Below are positions 8,162 through 16,524 of a DNA stretch of 64,000 nucleotides, piece after piece. The DNA lies in the NCBI RefSeq assembly GCF_001592755.1, contig NZ_LUKF01000001.1, positions 410,029 through 474,028 of the forward strand. The letters run 5' to 3'. A program made the position numbers and the translations under genes. Each line of letters opens with the position of its first letter. Within the stretch, counting starts at the first letter, position 1. Under the pieces are notes generated by a model. That model did not search any database. It saw only the letters and a program-made list of their open reading frames with translations, and had not been told where the DNA came from. The DNA comes from Bdellovibrio bacteriovorus (GTDB lineage: Bacteria > Bdellovibrionota > Bdellovibrionia > Bdellovibrionales > Bdellovibrionaceae).

Positions 8162-9780
8162 AAGCTTTCGCGCAACTTTACGATGAATTGGACTCAACGA
8201 CTTCGACGAACGAAAAAGTTTCTGCTCTTAAAAAATATTTCGAAAAGGCCAAAGCGGATGATGCGATGTGGGCCATTCTGGTTCTTACCGGAAAAATTTC
8301 AAAACGTGTTCTGACTTCGCGAGATTTAAGAAATCTTTTTCTACAAGCCACGCGGTACCCTGAATGGCTTTATGATGAAAGTTACCATCACGTGGGGGAT
8401 ACTGCCGAAACATTAAGTTTGTTGGCTCATTCGCTCAACCTGTGCAGAGAAGAATCGTCTTCAAAGGAAAAATCCTTAACCAAGTGGCTAGAAAAAGAAA
8501 TTCCGAATTTAGCGGCACTCAAAGACGATCCGGCGCAAACAGAAAAACTGCTGGAATGGTGGCAAGATCTAACCTACCAAGAAGTTTTCATTCTAAATAA
8601 ACTTATCACTGGCGCTTTTCGAGTCGGTGTCAGTGACAAGCTTGTGATCCGTTCCATAGCCGAAGTATATTCCCTACCTACGGATCAAGTAGCGCATCGA
8701 CTGACCGGTGATATAAAACCGGGAAAGGACACGTTTGCGCAGTTGATTTCTGCAGAACCCACCGAATTAAACTTTTCTCAACCTTATCCGTTTTGTTTGG
8801 CGCACGCATGGAGTGATCGAAGTGAGAGCTCATACAATGCTGAAGATTGGTGTTTAGAATGGAAATATGATGGCATCCGCGCTCAAGTCATTCGTCGCGA
8901 AGACAAATTGTGGATCTGGTCGCGAGGTGAAGAGCAAATCACCCACACTTTTCCCGACGTCGCCTTGGAACTACAAAAGCTTGAGCCAGGAACAGTTCTT
9001 GATGGAGAAATACTTGTCTTTGCCGAAGGGCGCATCATGCCTTTTCAGGATTTACAAAAAAGACTGGGACGAAAAAAAGTCAGTCCTACTTTGTTGAAAG
9101 AAAAACCAGCTGGTTACATCGTTTATGACTGCCTTGAATATGAGGGCGTGGATCTTAGGAATCGCCCCCTAAAAGAAAGAAAAGAATTCATAAAAAAAGC
9201 CTTGGCCAAAATCAATCATCCGAATATTCGCATATCTTCCGTACTGCACGCAGAAGACGTATCGGCCTTAGATCAGCTGCGCGCCAATGCCCGAGAAAAC
9301 GATGCTGAAGGTTTGATGATTAAGCATTGGAACGGCTCTTACACTGTAGGAAGAAAAACAGGAAACTGGTGGAAGTACAAAGTGGATCCTTTGACTTTGG
9401 ATGCAGTCTTGCTTTACGCCCAAGCAGGAACAGGCCGCAGATCCAATCTTTACACGGACTATACTTTCGCACTTTGGAATGAACAACATGAACTCACTCC
9501 CTTCGCCAAAGCATACTCTGGATTAGATCAAACCGAGATTGATGAATTGGATAACTGGATTCGTCGACATACCGTTGAAAAATTCGGGCCCGTACGATCT
9601 GTCCAACCGTTTCATGTTTTTGAGATTGCTTTCGAAGGAATATCCGAATCCACTCGGCATAAATCTGGTTTAGCGGTGCGCTTTCCGCGTATCTTAAGAT
9701 GGCGTAAAGATAAAAAGCCAGATGATGCCGACACACTAAAAACAGCGCGAGAACTTTTAGATGCGGCAGGAAGATCATGA
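8158..9780 (+). CDS. ATP-dependent DNA ligase (repair-cassette type)
   Basis: The enzyme seals nicks in DNA using ATP. The adenylation motif EWKYDGIRAQ (residues 234-243) carries the nucleophilic Lys at 236. DGEILVF near 283 and MIKHWNGSYTVGRKTGNWWKYK (about 382-403) supply the downstream nucleotidyltransferase motifs, and an OB-fold domain follows with the late conserved FPRILRWRKDK segment. The roughly 200 N-terminal residues form the alpha-helical DNA-binding domain seen in this ligase type. The 540-residue length is typical of the cisplatin-response ligase family that travels with an MBL exonuclease, an Lhr-like helicase and PdeM. Both ends overlap neighbours by ATGA, which implies translational coupling. 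The housekeeping NAD-dependent ligase is expected elsewhere. Confidence 0.93.
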   Translation: MKAFAQLYDELDSTTSTNEKVSALKKYFEKAKADDAMWAILVLTGKISKRVLTSRDLRNLFLQATRYPEWLYDESYHHVGDTAETLSLLAHSLNLCREESSSKEKSLTKWLEKEIPNLAALKDDPAQTEKLLEWWQDLTYQEVFILNKLITGAFRVGVSDKLVIRSIAEVYSLPTDQVAHRLTGDIKPGKDTFAQLISAEPTELNFSQPYPFCLAHAWSDRSESSYNAEDWCLEWKYDGIRAQVIRREDKLWIWSRGEEQITHTFPDVALELQKLEPGTVLDGEILVFAEGRIMPFQDLQKRLGRKKVSPTLLKEKPAGYIVYDCLEYEGVDLRNRPLKERKEFIKKALAKINHPNIRISSVLHAEDVSALDQLRANARENDAEGLMIKHWNGSYTVGRKTGNWWKYKVDPLTLDAVLLYAQAGTGRRSNLYTDYTFALWNEQHELTPFAKAYSGLDQTEIDELDNWIRRHTVEKFGPVRSVQPFHVFEIAFEGISESTRHKSGLAVRFPRILRWRKDKKPDDADTLKTARELLDAAGRS

Positions 9781-12218
9781 AGGAACTAAAACCCATCAAT
9801 GATTTTTTTAAAAACCGCAAATGGAAGCCTTTTCCCTTTCAGGTGCAAGCCTGGGAAGCCTTCTTAAAAGGGGAATCGGGACTTTTGCACATTCCTACAG
9901 GTTCCGGAAAAACTTACGCCGCCACCATGGGGCCCTTCGCAAAATTTTTAAACAAACCGCGCAAAGGTTTAAAGGCACTCTATATCACACCGCTTCGCGC
10001 TCTCACTCGCGATTTAGAACTTGCGCTATTAGAACCCATTCAACAAGAGCAATGGCCCTTGAAAATTGCTTCACGAACCGGGGACACCTCCCTCTCTTTA
10101 AAGAAAAAACAATTGCGAGATCCTTCGGATTTAATGCTGACCACACCCGAATCCCTGGCGGTACTTATTTCTCAGCTGGATGCCGAAGAAATTCTGAAGA
10201 ACGTCGAAGTCGTCATCCTGGATGAGTGGCATGAACTAATGTCCAGCAAACGTGGAAGTCTTATTGAACTCTCACTTTCATATCTAAGAAGTCTGAACCC
10301 AGAAGTTCAGACGTGGGCCATGTCGGCTTCAATTTCCAATCTTAGTGAAGCGGCCCAAGTTGCCGTCGGCCGCGGACAAGAGCCCGTCATCATTTCTGGA
10401 GGCTCTGATCGCAACTTAGATTTAGATACGCTTTTGCCTAAAAAAATCGACCGCTTTCCGTGGGCAGGGCACTTGGGTTTAAGTTTGAAAGAATCTCTTT
10501 TAGAGGAGCTTGATCCCGATGTTTCGACTCTGATTTTTACAAACACTCGCTCACAAGCGGAAAAGTGGTTTGAAACAATTCTTTCCATGAAACCCGAAAT
10601 GGAGCCTTTAATGGCTTTGCACCACAGCTCTTTAGAAAGAGAAGAGCGCGAGGCCGTTGAAGAAGGCATTAAAGAAGGAATTTTAAAGTGGGTGATCTGT
10701 ACTTCGTCCTTAGACCTGGGCGTCGACTTCCAACCCGTTGAACGCGTCGTACAGATCGGAAGTCCCAAGATGGTCGCTCGCATGATTCAAAGAGCGGGTC
10801 GCTCTGCACACCGGCCCGGGGGAAAAAGTCGACTTCTTTTTGTTCCTACGAACTCTTGGGAAATTCTTGAATTAGAAGCGGTAAAAAAAGCCCTGAAAGA
10901 CAAGCGCATTGAACCAAGAAGGCCTTTAAAGAAACCAATCGACGTTTTGTTGCAACATATGATGACTCTGGCATGCGGACCCGGACTTAGACTAGATGAA
11001 CTCTGGCTGTCATTGAAAGAAACCTATTCTTTCTCGGACATCACACCTGAGGAACTCAACTGGTGTCGCCAGTTTCTTACGAAAGGCGGCGAAACACTTC
11101 AGTCCTATCAGCAGTTTCATAAACTTGTTTACGAGGAAGAGACCGGCAAATACCGGCCCGCAAATTCTCGCGTCGCAAGCCACCACCGAATGAGTATTGG
11201 AACTATTGTCTCTAGAGAGTCCGTAAGAGTCTCATACACCAATAGATCGCGCATCGGATCTGTCGAGGAAAATTTTATTTCTAAACTCAAAAAAGGCGAC
11301 GTCTTTCAGTTTGCCGGCAAAAAACTCGAGTTCGTCTTACTGAAAGACATGACGGCGTATGTGAAAGCCAGTAAGGCGACAACAAATGTCATTCCTTCTT
11401 GGGATGGAGGACGCTTTCCAATTTCAGAAACTTTGGGCCAAGCTCTTCGCGAAGTTTTAACGATGAAGCATCCCGGTTTAGATCGCTTATTACAACCCTT
11501 GTTAGGAACACAAAAAGATCTATCGATTCTTCCAGACGCAGATACCTTTCTAATTGAACATTGGCATTCAAAAGAAGGGGAACATCTTTTCGTTTATCCT
11601 TTCGAAGGAAAATCCGTACATGAAGGTCTGGCGCAACTTTGGGGATATAGATTCGCGCAAAGAAAACCCACGACGTTTTCTTTTTCAGTGAACGACTATG
11701 GATTTGAAATTGTCGGCCCTGTTGATTATGGATTCCAAGATCTATTCGATGATGATTTTTATAGTGAAGATCAACTCATCGAAGAAATTGGCCAGTCTCT
11801 TCAGATTGGACAGTTGTCTCAGCGACAATTTCGAGAAATCGCGCAAATCGCAGGTCTTGTCTTTACGGGATTTCCGGGCTCTCCAAAAACAGGAAGACAG
11901 CTTCAGATCAGCTCGTCCCTTCTGTATGAAGTATTTAAAAAACACGAGCCGAACAATCTTCTTATTAAGCAAAGCCTGGACGAAGTACTTTCAAATTCGT
12001 TAGAAAGCAGCCGGATTAAGAAAACTTTGCGGCGACTACAATCGATGAAAACAGTATGGGTGCGCTTAGAGTCTCCGTCACCTCTCGCATTTCCGTTGAT
12101 TGTGGAAAATCTGGCAATCGGAAAGTTATCGAACGAAAGTCTTGAAGCAAAAATTGCGCGACTAAAAAAATCCTGGGAAAAGAAAAATGAAGATTCAACT
12201 CACGAACGAAGAAATTGA
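9777..12218 (+). CDS. Ligase-associated DEXH-box helicase (Lhr-core type)
   Basis: A superfamily 2 DNA helicase expected to unwind DNA for the adjacent ligase and nuclease. Visible motifs: PTGSGKT (40-46, Walker A), TPLRAL (motif Ia), TTPESL (motif Ic), LDEWHEL (148-154, the DEXH box), MSAS (motif III), and QRAGRSAHRPGG in the second RecA domain (motif VI). A winged-helix/Lhr-core C-terminal half follows, giving 813 residues, normal for the short Lhr family. It overlaps the ligase gene by 4 bases and the pdeM gene by 32 bases, so the cassette is tightly coupled. Its Lhr-core architecture and gene partners distinguish it from RecQ- or UvrB-type helicases. Confidence 0.92.
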   Translation: MKELKPINDFFKNRKWKPFPFQVQAWEAFLKGESGLLHIPTGSGKTYAATMGPFAKFLNKPRKGLKALYITPLRALTRDLELALLEPIQQEQWPLKIASRTGDTSLSLKKKQLRDPSDLMLTTPESLAVLISQLDAEEILKNVEVVILDEWHELMSSKRGSLIELSLSYLRSLNPEVQTWAMSASISNLSEAAQVAVGRGQEPVIISGGSDRNLDLDTLLPKKIDRFPWAGHLGLSLKESLLEELDPDVSTLIFTNTRSQAEKWFETILSMKPEMEPLMALHHSSLEREEREAVEEGIKEGILKWVICTSSLDLGVDFQPVERVVQIGSPKMVARMIQRAGRSAHRPGGKSRLLFVPTNSWEILELEAVKKALKDKRIEPRRPLKKPIDVLLQHMMTLACGPGLRLDELWLSLKETYSFSDITPEELNWCRQFLTKGGETLQSYQQFHKLVYEEETGKYRPANSRVASHHRMSIGTIVSRESVRVSYTNRSRIGSVEENFISKLKKGDVFQFAGKKLEFVLLKDMTAYVKASKATTNVIPSWDGGRFPISETLGQALREVLTMKHPGLDRLLQPLLGTQKDLSILPDADTFLIEHWHSKEGEHLFVYPFEGKSVHEGLAQLWGYRFAQRKPTTFSFSVNDYGFEIVGPVDYGFQDLFDDDFYSEDQLIEEIGQSLQIGQLSQRQFREIAQIAGLVFTGFPGSPKTGRQLQISSSLLYEVFKKHEPNNLLIKQSLDEVLSNSLESSRIKKTLRRLQSMKTVWVRLESPSPLAFPLIVENLAIGKLSNESLEAKIARLKKSWEKKNEDSTHERRN

Positions 12219-12840
12219 GCTTCTTCCAGAGAAAGCGTTTCACTGGCACAAAGAAAGACTTTTAGGACTTTCAGATATCCACATTGGTAAAGCCGAAAGT
12301 TACCAGCACGCGGGCGTACCTTTACCATCCGGTGCCCACCGTGAAGACTTAGAAAAAATGACTTTCTTGATTGAAAAACATCGCATTGAAAAAGTCGTTA
12401 TTCTGGGTGATTGGATTCACACTCAACACAGTATTAGCGAACTTGTTTTTAGAGATCTTCACAGATTTTTCCACAGGCACAGCCATGTGCATTGGACACT
12501 GCTTCTTGGTAATCACGAAGGAAATGCCTTTGAGCTTTTAAAAGAGTTCCCCTTCCACATAGTGAGTGAGGATTTGGAATATCCACCCTTTCTTTTTACG
12601 CACGGGCATAAATATCGAAGCTCTGCCTTCTTTCAAATTCAAGGGCACACTCACCCGCTTGTCTCGATTCATGAAGGTCCTTTACGAATGAAACTTCCCT
12701 GCTTTCACCTTGAAAAAGAGTGTCTGACTATTCCTGCCTTCGGTAGCCTTACTGGAGGCTACGTCATTCGTCCTAAAAAGTCAGACCGCATTTTTGCTGT
12801 TGCCGAAAATGAAATTTTTGAAGTACGGACGAGACCTTAG
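12187..12840 (+). CDS. pdeM: Ligase-associated metallophosphoesterase PdeM
   Basis: A calcineurin-like phosphoesterase: SDIHIGKAE (about 29-37), LGDWIHTQ (about 75-82), LLGNHEG (about 100-106), THGHKY and QGHTHP provide the usual Asp/His/Asn metal ligands. PdeM proteins are encoded with the ligase/helicase/exonuclease set and are named as DNA damage response endonucleases. The 217-residue length fits. The ATG lies inside the end of the helicase gene with a 32-base overlap, preceded by a purine-rich AAAAGAAAA. This is the last gene of the repair cassette. The next gene starts about 90 bases on with its own ribosome site. Confidence 0.9.
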   Translation: MKIQLTNEEIELLPEKAFHWHKERLLGLSDIHIGKAESYQHAGVPLPSGAHREDLEKMTFLIEKHRIEKVVILGDWIHTQHSISELVFRDLHRFFHRHSHVHWTLLLGNHEGNAFELLKEFPFHIVSEDLEYPPFLFTHGHKYRSSAFFQIQGHTHPLVSIHEGPLRMKLPCFHLEKECLTIPAFGSLTGGYVIRPKKSDRIFAVAENEIFEVRTRP

Positions 12841-12931
12841 AAAGAGTCAGCATTGCTTGTAGGCAAGGAAATGCATCTTCTCCGCCACACCTTTATTAAA
12901 GGAGTAGTCTTTGAAGCTGAGGGGGTGCTTC

Positions 12932-13906
12932 ATGAAACTCAAAGATTTCAAACCAAAACCACTCAACCAACAGACCATCGTTATTACGGGTGCGACGAGC
13001 GGTATCGGTCTTGCGACTGCCGAAATGGCTGCTAAACGCGGCGCTCGTGTCGCCCTTTCATCACGCAACACAGATGATCTAGAGAAAATCTGTCGTCGAC
13101 TGCAAGAACAGGGTTACAACGTTATCGGAGTTAAGGCCGACGTTCGCAGAATCGAAGAATTAAAAGAACTGTGTGAACAAACGAAGATGGCCTTCGGTTC
13201 AATCGACACATGGATTAACAATGCAGGTGGATCTATCTACGGACCTCTTTTAGAAATCCCGGAACGAGAAGAGCGAGAACTCTTTGAGATGAATTTCTGG
13301 GGTGTTCGTCACGGCTGTCACGTCGCGGTTGAAGCCCTCAAGGAAAATGGTGGCGTGCTTATCAATCTTGGCAGCGAAGTTTCCCTAAGATCTATTCCCC
13401 TTCAAGGTATGTATTCCGCAAGTAAACATGCGGTGAAAGCTTATACCGATGCTTTACGGATGGAATTAGAGCACGATGAAATTCCGATTCAAGTTTGCTT
13501 GGTACGACCAACGGCAATTGATACCCCATTCCCCGATCATGCAATAAATCATTTGAAATCCGGCGAGCCTTCATTGCCCGATCCTGTTTATCATCCCGAT
13601 TATGCAGCAGAAGCTATTTTGAAATGCTGTGAAAAGCCTGAGCGAGATGTGTGGGTCGGAGCTCCATCTAAGATCCGAGCCATCATGGAATTTATGGCTC
13701 CCGAAATGGCCGATAAGATGATGGAAAAATCTGCATTCAAAGATCAATCCCAAGGAACCTCTGTTCCGCACAGTGCAGAGAACGAAGGTCTTTTTGCAGC
13801 TCCCGTGCAAGAGGGGGAAATTCAAGGACACCATAAAAAGAAAATCAAAGCGACTGACGAGATGAAGAAACCCCATATCTCGGATCCTCGCCCCTCGCAC
13901 CACTGA
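12932..13906 (+). CDS. Short-chain dehydrogenase/reductase with C-terminal extension
   Basis: An NAD(P)-dependent oxidoreductase of the SDR superfamily. From the chosen start, the Rossmann motif TGATSGIG is at 19-26, NNAGG at 96-100, the catalytic Ser at 148 (LGSEV), and YSASK at 161-165. The family core is about 250 residues; here 324 residues are present, and the last 75 or so form a charged extension with several Lys/His and no recognised domain. I chose the ATG at 12932, preceded by TGAGGGGG, over a TTG 21 bases upstream. The substrate cannot be read from sequence. A G/C-rich hairpin without a U-tract follows the stop. Confidence 0.85.
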   Translation: MKLKDFKPKPLNQQTIVITGATSGIGLATAEMAAKRGARVALSSRNTDDLEKICRRLQEQGYNVIGVKADVRRIEELKELCEQTKMAFGSIDTWINNAGGSIYGPLLEIPEREERELFEMNFWGVRHGCHVAVEALKENGGVLINLGSEVSLRSIPLQGMYSASKHAVKAYTDALRMELEHDEIPIQVCLVRPTAIDTPFPDHAINHLKSGEPSLPDPVYHPDYAAEAILKCCEKPERDVWVGAPSKIRAIMEFMAPEMADKMMEKSAFKDQSQGTSVPHSAENEGLFAAPVQEGEIQGHHKKKIKATDEMKKPHISDPRPSHH

Positions 13907-13916
13907 TCCTAATTTG

Positions 13917-13935
13917 GGCCCTCTCTACGAGGGCC
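13917..13935 (+). other. GC-rich hairpin downstream of SDR gene
   Basis: A 7-bp perfect stem (GGCCCTC/GAGGGCC) with a 5-base loop starts 11 bases after the SDR stop. It lacks a T-tract on either strand, so it is not a clear intrinsic terminator. It may be a 3'-end stabiliser or a Rho-assisted end. Confidence 0.4.
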
Positions 13936-14054
13936 TGACAATCGCCCGTACAGCCCTGAAAAATATTCCTGCTGGGACCTCTCCAGGTGGCACTGGATAG
14001 TTCTGAGGTGGCCTGGGAATTGATAGTGCACTCCTTGATAGGACAGGAGTTTTT

Positions 14055-15404
14055 ATGGGTTTTAACTTTGATAATGATAAGTCAAAAAAGGCTGATGATC
14101 AGCTAAGTCTCTTTGACTTTCAAATGCCGAAGGCGGACTTCGCAAATGAAACTCCGAAAACATCTCGCAGCGAAAATACGGCTGTCGACTTCGACATGTG
14201 GATGCTCGCACATAAAGAGCCTGAAGTTAGCAAAACACCGAAGTTCGTGACTTTGTCTGCGGCCGTTCACGCCGCTGCGATCTTAGCCATCGCCGTGATG
14301 ACAGTACCACTTGTTGAAACCGCAAAAACAGAAACCATCACAATTGAAATTGAAGACGTTCCAACTCCGGTGATGAAAGCTCCTCGTGGGGCGCGTGTTC
14401 CTCCTACTCAAGGCGGAACTCCAGTTCATCAAGACACTCCCCGTGTTGAAAAAATGGAAGAGGCTGGAAGCCCCGGTGATATCGTCGTTGCAAAACCGGC
14501 AGCTCCCGCTAAAGCAAAAGCAGCCGCAAAATCCGTTGCTAAATCTTTACCCGCAAAAGCTCCAAAAGCGGCTCGCAGCATCGCACCTAAGACAACCTTC
14601 AAAGCTGTCCCAATGACAATCGATGATATTGAAGCTCCGGAGCTAGATCAGGGTGAATTATCAAAAGCCGCTGTCGCTTCAAACCTTAACGAAGACTTCA
14701 ACGAAGATTTCGAAAACATCGACCGTTCGCAAAGATCTGCAATCGAAGGCGAAAAGCGTTCTATGGAAGCTATGGCGGCGGCACTGGCAGCAGAGCAGGA
14801 TGAAGACCTTAACGCTTTAGCGGATGCAAATCAGGAAGAGGCCGATCGTTTGGCGGCAGCTCAAAATTCTTTGCGTGAACGAAATGCAAAATCGATCGCT
14901 TCGGCTTTGGCAGCTGAAAGAGCGGCAGCAGCAGCGGCCGCTGCCAAACAAGCCGCAGCTCGCGAAGCAGCCGCAAAAAAAGGTGGACTTGGTGGTAATG
15001 GCAACGGCCTTGGAATGAAAGATGGCGAAGGTGCTGGGAACTCGGGTTCAAAAGGACCGGGCACACAGCTTTCAGGAATGCCATCGGGTGTTCGTAGTCT
15101 TGATCAACTTCGTCAAATGCCAGGCAACCCAAGACCTCAATACGATCGTGAAGAACGTCGTCGCGGTGACCAAGGCGAAATTGCTTTCGTCGCTTATATC
15201 AATAAGCAAGGTTACGTTTCCCAATTCAAAATGTTGAAATCGACAGGATTTAGAAACCTAGATTCGAAAACCTTAGCGGCATTGAAAAAATGGCGCTTTT
15301 ATCCGGGCCAAGAAGGTTGGGTTGAGCTTCCATTCCGCTGGGACCTTAAAGGCGGAGTTCAGGAAGACGGTGGTCTGCTTCGTCGAAGCGTAAGCCGCAG
15401 ATAA
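14055..15404 (+). CDS. TonB-family energy transducer-like protein
   Basis: This 449-residue protein has a cytoplasmic N-terminus of about 63 residues, one membrane span (64-86), a proline/alanine-rich periplasmic segment, and a long Ala/Glu/Lys-rich coiled-coil (about 230-310). A Gly-rich hinge and a C-terminal TonB-like domain (about 378-438) follow, ending with the typical LAALKKWRFYP and FRWDLKG strands. TonB proteins transmit proton-motive force to outer-membrane receptors. Unlike classical TonB, the anchor is internal and a coiled-coil intervenes, as in the AgmX/gliding-associated TonB-like proteins, so adhesion or motility is an alternative role. No ExbB/ExbD gene is adjacent. The ATG has a GGACAGGAG site and the gene is closed by a strong terminator. 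Confidence 0.8.
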   Translation: MGFNFDNDKSKKADDQLSLFDFQMPKADFANETPKTSRSENTAVDFDMWMLAHKEPEVSKTPKFVTLSAAVHAAAILAIAVMTVPLVETAKTETITIEIEDVPTPVMKAPRGARVPPTQGGTPVHQDTPRVEKMEEAGSPGDIVVAKPAAPAKAKAAAKSVAKSLPAKAPKAARSIAPKTTFKAVPMTIDDIEAPELDQGELSKAAVASNLNEDFNEDFENIDRSQRSAIEGEKRSMEAMAAALAAEQDEDLNALADANQEEADRLAAAQNSLRERNAKSIASALAAERAAAAAAAAKQAAAREAAAKKGGLGGNGNGLGMKDGEGAGNSGSKGPGTQLSGMPSGVRSLDQLRQMPGNPRPQYDREERRRGDQGEIAFVAYINKQGYVSQFKMLKSTGFRNLDSKTLAALKKWRFYPGQEGWVELPFRWDLKGGVQEDGGLLRRSVSRR

Positions 15405-15423
15405 GATTTGATCTTAGAACGAA

Positions 15424-15452
15424 AAAAAGGGCCTTGAAAGGGCCCTTTTTCT
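15424..15452 (+). terminator. Intrinsic terminator after TonB-like gene
   Basis: Stem AAAAAGGGCC/GGCCCTTTTT with a 7-base loop, followed by further T residues, 20 bases after the stop codon. The A-run on the left would let it act in reverse as well. Confidence 0.85.
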
Positions 15453-15470
15453 TTTTCCGCAGTCGACAGA

Positions 15471-15505
15471 AAAACGAAAAGCCCTTTGGAGTTCCCGCAG
15501 GGCTT
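15471..15505 (-). terminator. Intrinsic terminator of the 42-residue protein gene
   Basis: Stem AAGCCCT/AGGGCTT (15479-15485 with 15499-15505). Read on the minus strand it is followed by TTTTCGTTTT. It lies 30 bases after the stop of the small basic protein gene and supports that gene being a real monocistronic unit. Confidence 0.75.
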
Positions 15506-15534
15506 AAATCTAACTACTTGAAATAACTAAGCAA

Positions 15535-15663
15535 CTAGTCTTTGAAAAGAGCTTTAGCTGATTTTGTCGTACCTTTAGTGCGAACAGAAGCTTTACGCTT
15601 TTTGCCGCTTGTCGTTTTTTTCTTTTCGCGAATGTACTCAGTACGTTTTGTTTTAGAAGCCAT
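15535..15663 (-). CDS. Small basic protein, 42 residues
   Basis: A short gene on the minus strand encoding 42 residues that begin MASKTKRTEYIREKKK and end AKALFKD. About a third of the residues are Lys or Arg and there is no hydrophobic segment, so it is probably cytosolic and binds nucleic acid or ribosomes (inference). Evidence for a real gene: a strong ribosome site (AGGAG, 5 bases before the ATG), a clean stop, and its own intrinsic terminator. The composition and the patterned tail (RTKGTTKSAKALF) recall small ribosome-associated basic proteins, but I cannot assign a family. Confidence 0.8.
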   Translation of the reverse strand: MASKTKRTEYIREKKKTTSGKKRKASVRTKGTTKSAKALFKD

Positions 15664-15699
15664 GGTATCTCCTGCGTTTTTAACGGAACGAGTTAATTA

Positions 15700-16524
15700 T
15701 CAAAACGGAATCTCCAAGTCAACCGAATGGCGATAATCTCCCGAGAATTTCTGATTTCCTTGATAAGCATAGCTTAAAGCGAATCTAGGGCCTTTAAAAC
15801 CAAATCCGGCCGTTAAAAGCTCTCTTTCGTCGTCCGTATCGTTAGAATAACCAATGCGGGTAATTAGAAAGCGGTTCACGTAAGTCTCAAGCCCGGCGCC
15901 AAAAACAGACTCTGACGTAGCATCCACGCGGAACCTCATAGCCTCTTTGTAGATATAGTTGAAACCTCCGCCCACAGAGGTTTTTTGGCGAATGTTTTCT
16001 GGCGCGTCTTTGTTTTCACCGAACACATTATAAACCACCAAACCCCACCCGATATTGGATTTCGGCGTGTACATCATTCCGATGTCGGCATTGGGCTGAC
16101 GGTAGGAAGATTCTGGGAGTTTTTGTTCGATGTAGTGCCCTGTGATTCCGAAAGCCCATTTGTCGACGATGAATTCTGCAAGCGACAACATGATATCACT
16201 TTGTTTCAGTTCACCTTGTGCAACGTCAGAGGTTCTTTGCACGTAGCCTAATGTTGCAGGGAACATACTCTCTTCCGTATTGTCACTTAACGTGATTGCA
16301 AATTCGTCTTCAGCACCCGAAGCAAAGAAGTAATGTCCTCTAAGATGCACTTGGGATGCGGGATTCAAGAAAGTAGAATCACCGGCTTCTACCGTCGCAC
16401 GTCCAGTTCCTCCCGTTGCTGCGGAAATTGATGAATTATAAACTTGGGCTGCGGCCAGGTTCGCGATAAGCTGGACAAGCAAGAAAACAGAAAGTTTTTT
16501 TAAGCTCAAAGGATGGGGCAACAT
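15700..16524 (-). CDS. Predicted outer-membrane beta-barrel protein
   Basis: The 274-residue product has a signal peptide (about 1-26, ending AAAQ), a following ATGGTGRATVEAGDSTFLNPA segment typical of FadL/PorV-like barrels, then alternating amphipathic strands and a C-terminal Phe (DLEIPF), the usual outer-membrane insertion signal. The Asn-Pro-Ala motif after the signal peptide is shared with long-chain fatty-acid transporter and PorV-type proteins, but substrate or role is not readable. Its ATG overlaps the start codon of the divergent M23 peptidase gene (shared CATG at 16522-16525). The ribosome site GAGGTG lies inside the peptidase coding region. Confidence 0.75.
   Translation of the reverse strand: MLPHPLSLKKLSVFLLVQLIANLAAAQVYNSSISAATGGTGRATVEAGDSTFLNPASQVHLRGHYFFASGAEDEFAITLSDNTEESMFPATLGYVQRTSDVAQGELKQSDIMLSLAEFIVDKWAFGITGHYIEQKLPESSYRQPNADIGMMYTPKSNIGWGLVVYNVFGENKDAPENIRQKTSVGGGFNYIYKEAMRFRVDATSESVFGAGLETYVNRFLITRIGYSNDTDDERELLTAGFGFKGPRFALSYAYQGNQKFSGDYRHSVDLEIPF

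Noticed and set aside
7169-12840. DNA-repair cassette as a new defence system
   Set aside because: All four members match a known ligase-associated repair set, so the cassette itself is not novel.
13996-14041. Three GATAG repeats upstream of the TonB-like gene
   Set aside because: The spacing is irregular (26 and 15 bases) and the unit is only five bases, so chance is a fair explanation.
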